Assembly (NCBI RefSeq): GCF_008297975.1
Contig: NZ_VLNY01000002.1
Coordinates: 434,001-498,000, forward strand
DNA: 64,000 nt
DNA from: Antrihabitans cavernicola
Lineage (GTDB): Bacteria; Actinomycetota; Actinomycetes; Mycobacteriales; Mycobacteriaceae
Direction: 5' to 3'
Shown here: in pieces, positions 54,787 to 63,287 of the stretch
Layout: the number at the start of each line of letters is the position of its first letter
Position numbering within the stretch: position 1 is the stretch's first letter
The notes under the pieces: model-generated
Seen by the model: only the letters and a program-made list of their open reading frames with translations
Databases searched by the model: none
Told to the model about the DNA's origin: nothing
Made by a program: the position numbers and the translations under genes

Positions 54787-55212
54787 ATGAACTCCGAAGA
54801 ACTCGTCCTCAGTCGCCGAGCGGTTGTCGCCGGTGTGAGCCTGGCCGCCGCGGTCGCGGGTCTTGCCGCCTGCGGAAGCAGTGACTCGGGTTCAGGTTCC
54901 GCCAGCGCCGCTCCAGCGAGCGCTGGGTCGACGCCCGCCGCGTTGGGGAAGGTGTCCGACGTCCCCGTCGGATCAGGTGCAATCTTCGGCGAAGTAGTAG
55001 TCACTCAGCCGGCCGCGGGTGAGTTCGAAGGGTTCTCGTCGAAGTGCACGCATGCAGGCTGCACTGTGTCCACGGTGTCGGACGGCACCATCAACTGCCC
55101 CTGTCACGGCAGTAAATTCGGCCTCGACGGCTCGGTGGTGCACGGGCCGGCGAAGCGGCCGCTGGACGGTCGCGCCGTGAAGGTTCAGGGCGACTCGATA
55201 GTGCTCGCCTAG
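54787..55212 (+). CDS. Rieske [2Fe-2S] lipoprotein with Tat-like signal
   Basis: The protein has 141 residues. It starts with LSRRAVVAG, a Tat-like twin-arginine signal, and ends the signal with a lipobox, Cys29 in AGLAAC. A Ser/Ala/Gly linker leads to a Rieske domain with C87-x-H89, C104-x2-H107 and the disulfide pair C92 and C106 (CTHAGC and CPCHG). It probably transfers electrons at the outer face of the membrane. Partner unknown; the upstream NmrA-like gene may be unrelated. Confidence 0.9.
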   Translation: MNSEELVLSRRAVVAGVSLAAAVAGLAACGSSDSGSGSASAAPASAGSTPAALGKVSDVPVGSGAIFGEVVVTQPAAGEFEGFSSKCTHAGCTVSTVSDGTINCPCHGSKFGLDGSVVHGPAKRPLDGRAVKVQGDSIVLA

Positions 55213-55291
55213 GTCTTCCACGCCTCGCTCCCCGCGACAACGTTTCAGTAACAGCCTCAGCTCACGGTTGTCACAGCCTCCGAATGTTGCG

Positions 55292-55306
55292 ACAGTGAAC
55301 CACTGT
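55292..55306. promoter_or_regulatory. Palindrome upstream of the amidase gene
   Basis: ACAGTG-AAC-CACTGT is a perfect 6-bp inverted repeat, 59 bp before the amidase start. It may be an operator; no known consensus was recognised. Confidence 0.35.
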
Positions 55307-55365
55307 TACTGGTGTTACTAGTGGGGAAGGAGGCGGCGCGGCTGCTCTGGGCGGTGCCGATCCAC

Positions 55366-56511
55366 ATGAAGAAGAGCATCACCACGGCCGGAATCACCCT
55401 CGCCATGGCTGCGAGCTTCGCACTGCCCGCAATCGGGCATGCTGCACCTGCACCCGATCCAGATATGAGCACCAAACTTGCAGGCAAGACCGTCTTTCTC
55501 GATCCCGGCCATCAAGGCACGGGACACTCGGAGAACCTCTCCCGACAGGTCGACGACGGTCGTGGCGGTACCAAGGACTGCCAGACCACCGGCATGACCG
55601 CTCTCGGCGGCACGCCCGAACACACGATCAACTGGGATGTCACGCAGCTGGTGAAGTCGTCCCTCGAGAGCCTCGGTGCGAAGGTTGTGCTGAGCCGTAA
55701 CGACGACACCGGCTGGGGCGGCTGCGTGGACGAGCGGGCCAAGGCCGCGAGCGCGTCCGGAGCGGATGTCGCGGCCAGCATCCATGCCGACGGTGCTCCT
55801 GCCGAAGACCATGGCTTCCACCTGATCGTTCCGCAGCTGCCGATCCCCAACCCGACGGTCAACGAGGTGCAATCCACCAAGGGCCTGACCGCCTCGACCG
55901 ACATGCGCGACGCATACGTCAACGCAGGGTTCAGCCCGGCGAACTACGCCGGAGTGCAGAACGGTCTGCAAACTCGCGCTGACATCGCCGGACCGGCCTT
56001 GACGACTGTGCCCTTGGTCTTTGTCGAAATGGGCAATGGCGGCAACCCCGACGACGCAAAGATGCTCGAGGGCAAGGACGGTCAGCTCAAGCATGCGATT
56101 GCGATCACGACCGGCCTGGTCAGCTACCTGCTCGGAACGCCGCCGGTTGCGCCTGCGCCTGCCGCGGCGGTGACACCTGCTCGCGGAACGCCGCCATCGA
56201 CGACGACTACTGGGCCGACGACGACTGCGCCGACGAGAACTGGGCCGTCGACGACACAAGAAGCTGCCCCTTCGACATCCACCCCGAAGGCGACGGCACC
56301 GACGACGAGCAAGCCTGCCGACGGTGTCTCGACCACGATCGCTCAGTTGCTTCGGCCCCTGCTGAACGCGCTGGGTATCGGTGGTGGTGACTCACTCGCC
56401 GACGAGCAGATCTTCGACACGCTCTCCGATGTGTTCAGCACGGTGCTCGATGCGTTTCTGAACTCCGACAAGCCGGCGACCACGCCGACCGCTCCAGCTC
56501 CGGCGGGGTAA
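55366..56511 (+). CDS. Secreted zinc N-acetylmuramoyl-L-alanine amidase (Ami1/Rv3717-like)
   Basis: The protein has 381 residues from ATG 55366; the frame extends to 55312 with GTG/TTG alternatives. The signal peptide ends near GHAAPA (residues 1-28). The Amidase_3 domain cleaves the bond between muramic acid and the stem peptide. It has FLDPGHQG (zinc His), PEHTINWDV (Glu), SIHADG (His) and VEMGN (catalytic Glu). The tail is a Pro/Thr-rich low-complexity linker (about 260-340) and a short helical C-terminus. Cysteines CQTTG and GCVDE may form a disulfide, as in Rv3717. Confidence 0.92.
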   Translation: MKKSITTAGITLAMAASFALPAIGHAAPAPDPDMSTKLAGKTVFLDPGHQGTGHSENLSRQVDDGRGGTKDCQTTGMTALGGTPEHTINWDVTQLVKSSLESLGAKVVLSRNDDTGWGGCVDERAKAASASGADVAASIHADGAPAEDHGFHLIVPQLPIPNPTVNEVQSTKGLTASTDMRDAYVNAGFSPANYAGVQNGLQTRADIAGPALTTVPLVFVEMGNGGNPDDAKMLEGKDGQLKHAIAITTGLVSYLLGTPPVAPAPAAAVTPARGTPPSTTTTGPTTTAPTRTGPSTTQEAAPSTSTPKATAPTTSKPADGVSTTIAQLLRPLLNALGIGGGDSLADEQIFDTLSDVFSTVLDAFLNSDKPATTPTAPAPAG

Positions 56512-56526
56512 ATCTAAGCTGGGAGA

Positions 56527-57552
56527 GTGAAGCGCCAGATTCCGGTCGTCGTCGTCGCAGGCTATCTGGGCTCGGGTAAAACCACTCTGCTCAACCACCT
56601 GCTCCGCAACAACGGCGGCACCAGGATCGGCGTGGTGGTCAACGATTTCGGTGCGATCAACATCGATTCGATGTTGGTTGCGGGGCAAGTCGATTCGATG
56701 GTGTCACTCGGCAACGGCTGCCTGTGTTGTGCCGTGGACGTCAGCGAGATGGACGGTTTGTTCGATCGGCTCACTGGGCCGCGATCACCGATCGACGTGA
56801 TCGTGGTGGAGGCGAGCGGTCTGGCCGAACCGAAGAGCCTGATACGACTGGTGCTCGGCAGCGAGAACCAGCGGATCGCGTACGGCGGGCTCGTCGAGCT
56901 GGTCGACGCTGCCGAATTCGTCGATACGAGGGCTCGACATCCGGAGATCGATCAGCATTTACAGCTGGCCGATCTGATCGTGCTGAACAAGGTGGATCGG
57001 ATCGATGCGGAGCAGCTGTCTTTCGTGTCCACGTCGATTGCGGAGCTGGTCGGTGCTGTTCCGATCTACCCGACGTCCAACGGAGTTCTCGATCCGGCGC
57101 TGTTGTTCGACAAGCCCGCCGTTGCGGAGAAGCCCATGGTCGCAGAGCAATTGACGCTGGATCAGCTGATCGAGCACGACCACCACGACGATCACAGGCA
57201 TCTCCACGACGGATACGACCACGTCGAGTTCACCGCCGAACGACCGCTCGATCCGCGAGCTCTGATCGACTTTGTGGAAGAACCGCCGCGAGGGTTGTTC
57301 CGCGCCAAGGGGTTTCTGGCCTTCGCCGTTGCGGGGGAGTCACGCAAGTTCGTTCTGCACGTCGTCGGCAGACATATCAGGCTGCAGCCGACGCGGTGGA
57401 CACGGGGGGAGCGTCGCGTCTCGCAGCTGGTGCTGATCGGGACCGGACTGGACGAGGCGGACATCCGAAATCGGTTGCACGCCTGCGTCCATCCGAGCCC
57501 CGATCTGCTCGATGAGAACGCGATGCTGAACCTGCAGAGATACTTGATCTGA
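56527..57552 (+). CDS. CobW/COG0523 GTPase, probable metallochaperone
   Basis: The protein has 341 residues from GTG 56527. The G domain has Walker A GYLGSGKT at 12-19, the metal-binding CLCC motif (C65, C67, C68) and NKVD. A His/Asp-rich loop (HDHHDDHRHLHDGYDH) follows near residue 220, then a CobW C-terminal domain. Such proteins deliver zinc or cobalt. The start lies 15 bp after the amidase stop. Amidase is zinc-dependent, but a functional link is speculative. Confidence 0.92.
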   Translation: MKRQIPVVVVAGYLGSGKTTLLNHLLRNNGGTRIGVVVNDFGAINIDSMLVAGQVDSMVSLGNGCLCCAVDVSEMDGLFDRLTGPRSPIDVIVVEASGLAEPKSLIRLVLGSENQRIAYGGLVELVDAAEFVDTRARHPEIDQHLQLADLIVLNKVDRIDAEQLSFVSTSIAELVGAVPIYPTSNGVLDPALLFDKPAVAEKPMVAEQLTLDQLIEHDHHDDHRHLHDGYDHVEFTAERPLDPRALIDFVEEPPRGLFRAKGFLAFAVAGESRKFVLHVVGRHIRLQPTRWTRGERRVSQLVLIGTGLDEADIRNRLHACVHPSPDLLDENAMLNLQRYLI

Positions 57553-57555
57553 CGG

Positions 57556-58404
57556 CTAGCGGCTCTCGACCCGCCAACGAGATACGCGGCGCTCCAACCA
57601 GACCAGAGTCTGATTGAACCCGACGCCGACCGCGGCGACGGTCACGATCCCCGCGTACATCTGCGGAATCTGAAAGTTGAACTGGGCGCTGCTGATCAGG
57701 TAGCCGAGTCCCGCTTTGGCGCCCACCAGTTCGGTGGTGATCAGCACCAGGATCGATGCTGCCCCTGCGAGTCGAATGCCGGTGAAGATCGTCGGTAACG
57801 CGGCGGGCAGGATCACCTTTTGAAACAGTCTGGGCCCCTTCACGCCGAGGGATTGCACGGACCGAATGAGCAAGGGGTCCACGTTCTTTGCGCCGCTGAT
57901 CGTGTTGTAGAGCACGGGCCAGAAGCAGGCGTACGCGATGATCGCGATCTTCGAGGTCTCGCCGATCCCCAAGATCAATACGAACACTGGCAACAGGGCA
58001 ACAGCGGCGGTGTTGAGGAAGATCGTGAGCAGCGGTGTCACCGCGTCGGCCAAGCCGCGGTACCAGGCGATGAGCAATCCCAACGGCACTCCGGCCGCGA
58101 TCGCGATGGCAAATCCGGAGAGCGAACGGGCGAGGCTCGCACGGACATCGATCCACAGCTCGCCACTCTCGGCGAGACCCCACCAGGCGTGTAGCACTTC
58201 GGTGAGTGGCGACAGGAAGGTCTTGTCGACCCAACCCAGTGTCGGCGCGAGTTGCCACAGCGCGAGGAACGCGATGATGACGGCGGACTTCTTGGCGATC
58301 TTCAGCGCGGAGCCGACAACGCGATTGCGCTGCTTCGGTGTTGCGACAGCAGCGGATTCGACTGTGGTGCGCGTGGATACACTGCGCGACAGTGTGCTAA
58401 CCAA
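57556..58404 (-). CDS. ABC transporter permease (SsuC/TauC-like)
   Basis: The protein has 282 residues from TTG 58404, with GAGGAGG nine bases upstream. It has about six helices and the EAA-type loop in SLGVKGPRLFQKVILPAALPTIFTGIR. The longer frame to 58476 would run far into the ATPase gene. This start overlaps the ATPase stop by 8 bp. The family imports sulfonates, taurine, nitrate or related small organic compounds. Confidence 0.9.
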   Translation of the reverse strand: MVSTLSRSVSTRTTVESAAVATPKQRNRVVGSALKIAKKSAVIIAFLALWQLAPTLGWVDKTFLSPLTEVLHAWWGLAESGELWIDVRASLARSLSGFAIAIAAGVPLGLLIAWYRGLADAVTPLLTIFLNTAAVALLPVFVLILGIGETSKIAIIAYACFWPVLYNTISGAKNVDPLLIRSVQSLGVKGPRLFQKVILPAALPTIFTGIRLAGAASILVLITTELVGAKAGLGYLISSAQFNFQIPQMYAGIVTVAAVGVGFNQTLVWLERRVSRWRVESR

Positions 58405-59236
58405 CGGAAACAGCCTCCTCGGCGGAACGAGCTTCGGGCGCCTGGTCGAGAACCGCTGTACGCGTGATCTCGTCACGTAGGAGTTCCCACAGCTGATGGC
58501 GGTATCGGGTGAATTCCGGGGTGGAGCGAATGTCGTCGACTCTGTCGCGATCGCCGAGGTCGATCGGAACGATCGTCTTGATGCGGCCCGGCCTCGACGT
58601 CATGACCGCCACCCGCTGGCCGAGGTAGATAGCCTCTTCGATCCCGTGGGTGATGAACACGATCGTTGCACCGGTGCGCTGCCAGATGGATAGCAGTTCC
58701 ACTTGCAGCAGCTCGCGGGTCTGTGCGTCCAACGCCGCGTACGGCTCGTCCATCAGCAGCACCTTCGGCTCGTACGCGAGACTTCGCGCGATCGCCACGC
58801 GCTGCTTCATGCCGCCGGACAACTCGTGCGGGTAGCGGTCACGGAAGGAATCCAAACCCACCAGATCGAGTACCTCCCGTGCGCGCACGGCGCGCTCCTT
58901 CTTGCCGAGGCCCGCGACCTCCAATCCCAGCTCGACGTTGGCTTGCGCTGTCCGCCATGGCAACAGCGCGTATTGCTGGAAGACGATGCCGCGATCCAGG
59001 CCAGGTCCGGTGATCGGTGCACCGTCCAGGGTGAGCTCACCCGACGTCGGTTTCGTCAGGCCGCCGATCAGTTCCAGCAGCGTCGATTTGCCGCAGCCGC
59101 TCGGTCCGACGAGGGTCAGGAACTCGCCGTCTGCCACGTCGAGTGAGATGTTGTCGAGCGCCAGGGTGGACCGTCCGGTGCCTGCGTCGCCGAATGTCTT
59201 GGAGATGTTGCGGATTGCGATCTTCGGTTGCGCCAT
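58397..59236 (-). CDS. ABC transporter ATP-binding protein (SsuB/TauB-like)
   Basis: The protein has 279 residues from ATG 59236. It has Walker A GPSGCGKST, Q-loop FQQYALLPWRT, signature LSGGMKQRV, Walker B VLLMDEP and the H-loop FITHGIEEA. It starts 5 bp after the upstream binding-protein gene. In this family the ATPase energises import with the permease at 57556. Confidence 0.95.
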   Translation of the reverse strand: MAQPKIAIRNISKTFGDAGTGRSTLALDNISLDVADGEFLTLVGPSGCGKSTLLELIGGLTKPTSGELTLDGAPITGPGLDRGIVFQQYALLPWRTAQANVELGLEVAGLGKKERAVRAREVLDLVGLDSFRDRYPHELSGGMKQRVAIARSLAYEPKVLLMDEPYAALDAQTRELLQVELLSIWQRTGATIVFITHGIEEAIYLGQRVAVMTSRPGRIKTIVPIDLGDRDRVDDIRSTPEFTRYRHQLWELLRDEITRTAVLDQAPEARSAEEAVSVG

Positions 59237-59241
59237 CGTGA

Positions 59242-60282
59242 TCAGCTCCCCGCCTTCGTCGTCGACGCCGCCTGATTGAACTTGTTGGTGTAGAGCTTCG
59301 ACGGGTCGAGCGGGCCGCTGATCGCGCCCGTGTCCTGCAACCAGCTCTCCCAATTCTTGAAATCGGCGTCCGAGATCTGGCCGTACTTGCTCGGCACGCC
59401 GACCGAGAGCCAGTACTTCAGCGTCGACGTGTCTTCGTTCGGACGGTGTCGAGCGTTGATGATCTGGGTGAACTTGTCGATCACCTGATCGCGGGGTGTT
59501 GTCTTCTGCCATTCGATGGCCTTGGCGACGCCGGTGGTGAAAGCTGTTGCGGCGTCGGGGTTCTTCGCGATCAAGTCGTTACGGAAGACGTACTGTCCGC
59601 CGTTGAACTTCCCGTACTGATCGAGCTCGGTGAACACCGGGCGAAGCCCACCGTTCGCGAGAGCTCGCTGCTGGAACTGGCCGCCGAGTGCGGCAACGTC
59701 GATCTGGCCCTTCCGCAGGGCGTCCTCGGTGTTGGGGGGCGGCAGCGCGACCAACTGCACGGACTTGATCTGGTCGAGGCTGAGCCCGGCGGCTTTCAGC
59801 TCGTTGTGGATGTCGGCTTCGTTCTGTCCGCCGAGCGTGTTGACGCCGACCTTCTTGCCGACCAGGTCGGCGGCCTTTGTGATGGGACTGTCGTTGGGCG
59901 TGTAGTAGCCGGTGAACGTCTTGTCGTCACCGCCGTAGTAGTTGACCACCGCGGTGATCGGCGCTCCAGCGCTGACCAACTTCGCCACAGCGCCGCCGAA
60001 TGCCCCACCGAAGTCGGTCTGGCCGGTAGCGGCCGATTGGATGTCCTGCGGTCCGCTGATGGTGTTGCCGACCCAGTCGAGTTTCACCTTGCCGTCGAAG
60101 AACCCGAGATTTTCGGCTAGTTCGGCAATGGTGACCTGATCGTTCCAACCCTGATAGCGCAGCGTGGTGACGCCGTTCTGGGACTCTGCAGTCTGGCTGC
60201 TACCGCAACCGGTCAGCACGGCCGATGCAACGGCTACTGCTGTCACCAGGGTCGATACTGCGGTAATTCGATTGCGGCGCAC
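59242..60282 (-). CDS. ABC transporter substrate-binding lipoprotein (SsuA/TauA-like)
   Basis: The protein has 346 residues from GTG 60282; the frame extends to 60363 without a better start. The signal ends with the lipobox LTGC, Cys26. The domain is NMT1/SsuA-like: LRYQGWNDQVTIAELAENLG, then AADLVGKKVGVNTLGGQNEAD. It is first in the operon with the ATPase (5-bp gap) and permease. The ligand could be a sulfonate, nitrate or nitrile-type compound; the sequence does not decide. Confidence 0.9.
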   Translation of the reverse strand: MRRNRITAVSTLVTAVAVASAVLTGCGSSQTAESQNGVTTLRYQGWNDQVTIAELAENLGFFDGKVKLDWVGNTISGPQDIQSAATGQTDFGGAFGGAVAKLVSAGAPITAVVNYYGGDDKTFTGYYTPNDSPITKAADLVGKKVGVNTLGGQNEADIHNELKAAGLSLDQIKSVQLVALPPPNTEDALRKGQIDVAALGGQFQQRALANGGLRPVFTELDQYGKFNGGQYVFRNDLIAKNPDAATAFTTGVAKAIEWQKTTPRDQVIDKFTQIINARHRPNEDTSTLKYWLSVGVPSKYGQISDADFKNWESWLQDTGAISGPLDPSKLYTNKFNQAASTTKAGS

Positions 60283-60402
60283 CGAGCTGCCTTTCAGAGG
60301 TGGAGTGCGGCAGATGCTGCCGCGGGGCTGCACCGAGGCTAGGAGAGTGCCGCCGCGAAGCAACCCCTTCCACTCACGCTGATTCGGACGCGCGGCTCCG
60401 CC

Positions 60403-60450
60403 GCAGGTGAGCGTTTTGTTGGTGCCTGGACCCCTTTACCGCTCACCTGC
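60403..60450. repeat. Inverted repeat between the TetR gene and the ABC operon
   Basis: Arms GCAGGTGAGCG (60403-60413) and CGCTCACCTGC (60440-60450) are perfect 11-bp complements separated by 26 bases. It follows the TetR stop (60466) on the minus strand and precedes the binding-protein start. It is either a terminator-like hairpin or an operator pair for the ABC operon. Confidence 0.6.
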
Positions 60451-60465
60451 CGAAGGCATTGTGAG

Positions 60466-61074
60466 TCAGCGAGCGCCCGCGGGCATGAAGGCTATGGTCA
60501 GCAGCGACCGGACGAAATCGCGCAAGGACTTCTCGTCCGACGTGTCGACGATGCCTTCGGTGACGATCAGCGACGAAATGATGCGAAAGGCCCACTCAGA
60601 GATTGCGACTGGGCTCACACGCACCAGTTGCTCGGCCGTGAACAAGCGCTCGAAGTGCGGAGAGATCAGATTGGCCGCGAGCTCAACCATCGGCTTGGCG
60701 CGAACCGTGAACCAGGGTAGGGCAATCTCGGGATGATCCTGTAAGCCCTTCTGCAGCAGCCGATGTGAGCGCGCGTACTGGACGGCAAATACGATCGAGT
60801 CGACGAATCGGGCCTCGAGCTGTTCCTGCTGACCGCGCAGTGCCGCATCGAGCACCACGAAAAATTTGGCGATTTCACGTTGAAACAGGGCGTCGAAGAT
60901 TGCCGACTGATCGCCGACGTACTTGTAGACGGTCGGTCGAGATACCCCCGCCCGCTGCGCAATCACGGCATGGAGCCTGCTGTCGTAACCGAGTTCGATG
61001 ACGCTCTCCTCGGCGGCATCGAGAATGGCTTCTCGGATCGCCGCCGGATCGGCGTCGTTGGGCGACGGTCTCAT
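60466..61074 (-). CDS. TetR-family regulator, divergent from the diiron oxygenase
   Basis: The protein has 202 residues. The HTH is at about 12-60 (REAILDAAEESVIELGYDSR, IAQRAGVSRPTVYKYVGDQ), then a helical ligand domain. It faces the AurF-like gene over a 146-bp gap with two overlapping palindromes and a strong promoter. The inferred role is repressor of the oxygenase/DUF4873 operon. Confidence 0.9.
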   Translation of the reverse strand: MRPSPNDADPAAIREAILDAAEESVIELGYDSRLHAVIAQRAGVSRPTVYKYVGDQSAIFDALFQREIAKFFVVLDAALRGQQEQLEARFVDSIVFAVQYARSHRLLQKGLQDHPEIALPWFTVRAKPMVELAANLISPHFERLFTAEQLVRVSPVAISEWAFRIISSLIVTEGIVDTSDEKSLRDFVRSLLTIAFMPAGAR

Positions 61075-61118
61075 CGTCCAGAGTCTAGAGAGGCGACTCT
61101 CCTGGCGGTGCGGACGTG

Positions 61119-61149
61119 CACAGATAACATCTGTGAATTTAAGTCACAG
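61119..61149. promoter_or_regulatory. Overlapping palindromic operators upstream of the oxygenase
   Basis: CACAGAT-AAC-ATCTGTG (61119-61135) is a perfect 17-bp palindrome. It shares its right half with CTGTGA-N7-TCACAG (61131-61149). Half-sites CACAG/CTGTG occur three times. This is the expected form of a TetR operator and lies just before the -35 element. Confidence 0.75.
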
Positions 61150-61155
61150 ACACTA

Positions 61156-61184
61156 TTGACGGACCGATCGAAGGCGTTTACGTT
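61156..61184 (+). promoter_or_regulatory. Probable promoter of the AurF-like gene
   Basis: TTGACG (61156-61161), a 17-bp spacer and TACGTT (61179-61184) precede the gene at 61221. The operators end 6 bp upstream of the -35 element. Confidence 0.6.
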
Positions 61185-61220
61185 TTAAGTACGAACGGAA
61201 ACAAGCCCTAGGGGAGAATC

Positions 61221-62117
61221 ATGTCGCAACTCGTCACACCCCTCGACAGAGAAACTGTCGCCGATCGATTGCTCAAGGGCGCGGTGAAACGCTCGTACGC
61301 ACCGGTCGTTGATATCGACTGGGACGCCCCGATGGAAGCCGGCAAGTACTTCCTTCCCCCGAAGGTCCTGTCGCTCTACGGAACCCCACTCTGGGAGTCC
61401 ATGAGCACGGAGCAACGCATCGAACTCTCGCGGCAAGAGGCAGCGAACATTCTGAGCGTCGGCATCTGGTTCGAGAACATGCTGAACCAAGCCCTGCTCA
61501 AGTCGTTGATGCACAACGATCCCGGCTCACTGCACAGCCGCTACATGCTCACCGAGATGGGCGACGAGTGCAGGCACATGACGATGTTCGGACGCGCCAT
61601 CGAACGGATGGGCGCCAAGCCGTATCAGCTGCGACCCGCACAGGCGGTGGTTGCGAACCTGCTGCCCAAGGCTTTTCGGGGAACCATGCTGTGGGTCGCA
61701 GCGCTGATCGGTGAGGAGATCTTCGATGCCACCCAGCGCCGAGTCCTCGACGATCCGCTGCTCCAACCGTTGATATCCCGGCTCATGCAGATACATGTCA
61801 CCGAGGAAGCGCGCCACATTCGCTTTGCACGAGAGGGAGTTCGGCGTCGTGTTGCCGAGAGTCACCCCATCGACAAGCTGTGGGTCGGCGCGGTACAAGG
61901 CATCGGCGGCGTGCTGTTCCGGCGCTTGTTCACCAATCCGGCCATGTACAAGCGCGCCGGTCTCGATCCCAAGATCGCCCGCGAGCAGGCCTGGGCCAAT
62001 CCGCATTTCCGTGCGGTCCAGCAAGAAGGGTTCGCATCACTCGGTGCATTCCTCGACGAGAACGGGTTGATGCTCGCGAGCTCGCGAGCGATGTGGCGGC
62101 GCGGCGGATTTCTCTGA
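61221..62117 (+). CDS. AurF-like diiron oxygenase
   Basis: The protein has 298 residues. It is a ferritin-like helical enzyme with the paired ligands EMGDECRH (E112/E116 and H119), GEEIFD (E165/E166) and EEARH (E195/E196 with H199), typical of AurF/CmlI-type N-oxygenases. These oxidise aromatic amines to nitro compounds, but many members in actinobacteria are uncharacterised. AGGGGAGAATC precedes the ATG. The stop overlaps the start of the next gene by one base, so the two are co-translated. Confidence 0.88.
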   Translation: MSQLVTPLDRETVADRLLKGAVKRSYAPVVDIDWDAPMEAGKYFLPPKVLSLYGTPLWESMSTEQRIELSRQEAANILSVGIWFENMLNQALLKSLMHNDPGSLHSRYMLTEMGDECRHMTMFGRAIERMGAKPYQLRPAQAVVANLLPKAFRGTMLWVAALIGEEIFDATQRRVLDDPLLQPLISRLMQIHVTEEARHIRFAREGVRRRVAESHPIDKLWVGAVQGIGGVLFRRLFTNPAMYKRAGLDPKIAREQAWANPHFRAVQQEGFASLGAFLDENGLMLASSRAMWRRGGFL

Positions 62118-62896
62118 TGGTCGAGCCCGGTGTTCTGATCGTCGGCGCAGGAGCCGCCGGCCGGCAGTTAGCTCGCGCCCTGACCGACCACGGTCGGCGC
62201 GACGTGGTCGTCGTAGACGAAGGTGACATCGTGTCATGCGTTTTCGACGATCGGATCGATCGCTGGGAGGTCCGCATCGAGGGTGGCGAGGTCCAGTTGC
62301 CGAGGGTGGTCGTTGCGGGCTCGACAGTGCACGACATCCGCTTCGAGGGGATGCAGTCGTATCAGTGTGTCGCCGTGGCCGGATTCCCCAACTGCTTTCT
62401 GTTGGAATCGAATTCCCTCGACAGAGTGGGCTACATCGCCGAATGTCTGGCGCTGATGGATCGCGTAGAGGCAACGCGGATGGAGGTGCGTGCGGGTTCG
62501 CAGCGCGAGTTCGACCGTGTGCACCGCGGCAGGCGGGTCGCGCCGCGGCGGGTGAAAGCACTCGACTACAACCTCAGCAATGTCGAAGAGCGAGAACCGG
62601 ATACCGAGTACTCAGGCAACGCCGAGTTGTCGCTCGGTGCGCGGCGCGAGACGGTGCAGGTTGCGTTGTCAGGTCATTTCGAGCCGCTCGACGGTATGTA
62701 CCACTGGTACGGCAGGGTCGGTGGCGCCGTCGCACCGTTCAAGAAGCCGAACGGGTCGCCGTTGTTTCTGACGATCGAGGCTGGGCCCGAAACGCCTGCG
62801 GCGCTGGCGGAACAGGATCCGTGGGGCAACTACCGCATCACCGGCGTGGGAACGCCACCGTGGGCCGCAGAAGTCACAGGCCTACCCACTCCGTGA
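62117..62896 (+). CDS. DUF4873 protein with an N-terminal Rossmann remnant
   Basis: The protein has 259 residues from ATG 62117, which shares its A with the upstream stop. Residues 5-20 (VLIVGAGAAGRQLARAL) look like a dinucleotide-binding start, but the rest of an FMO fold is missing: only about 100 residues come before a C-terminal DUF4873 domain (VEEREPDTEYSGNAELSL, LSGHFEPLDGMYHWYGRVGG). In other actinobacteria DUF4873 is fused to full FMOs. It could be a reductase or a scaffold for the diiron oxygenase; function is unproven. Confidence 0.82.
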   Translation: MVEPGVLIVGAGAAGRQLARALTDHGRRDVVVVDEGDIVSCVFDDRIDRWEVRIEGGEVQLPRVVVAGSTVHDIRFEGMQSYQCVAVAGFPNCFLLESNSLDRVGYIAECLALMDRVEATRMEVRAGSQREFDRVHRGRRVAPRRVKALDYNLSNVEEREPDTEYSGNAELSLGARRETVQVALSGHFEPLDGMYHWYGRVGGAVAPFKKPNGSPLFLTIEAGPETPAALAEQDPWGNYRITGVGTPPWAAEVTGLPTP

Positions 62897-63287
62897 CGCC
62901 GTCCGCAAAATGCTGGCGCTTCCAGATGGGGACCTCGTGCTTGATGCGCTCCACTAGGTCGGCGCATGCGGCGAACGCTTCTTTGCGATGCGGTGCTGCC
63001 ACGGCTGCGACCAGCGCCAGATCGCCGACCTGCAATGACCCGACGCGGTGCACGGCGGCAACGGCGAGGCCTGTCGACTCTGCGACCTGATCGCAGCAGG
63101 CTCGCAGAAAGCGCTCGGCGTCAGGATGTGCCTGGTATTCGAGCAGCGAAACACTGTGGCCACCATCATGATTGCGCACGACTCCGGTGAACAACACGAC
63201 GGCACCGTTCTCCGGCCCCGCCACGGCTCGGTCGATTGCTTCGGGTTCGAGTGGGTCCGAGGAGATCTTCGCCAGCCGCTCACTCAT
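62874..63287 (-). CDS. moaE: Molybdopterin synthase catalytic subunit MoaE
   Basis: The protein has 137 residues from ATG 63287; the longer frame is not used. It adds sulfur to precursor Z to form molybdopterin. It has [40 protein letters not shown] and the C-terminal [19 protein letters not shown] with the conserved Lys residues. The MoaD partner is not in view. Its start overlaps the moaC-moaB stop by 8 bp, and its end overlaps the convergent DUF4873 gene by 23 bp. Confidence 0.94.
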   Translation of the reverse strand: MSERLAKISSDPLEPEAIDRAVAGPENGAVVLFTGVVRNHDGGHSVSLLEYQAHPDAERFLRACCDQVAESTGLAVAAVHRVGSLQVGDLALVAAVAAPHRKEAFAACADLVERIKHEVPIWKRQHFADGVTEWVGL

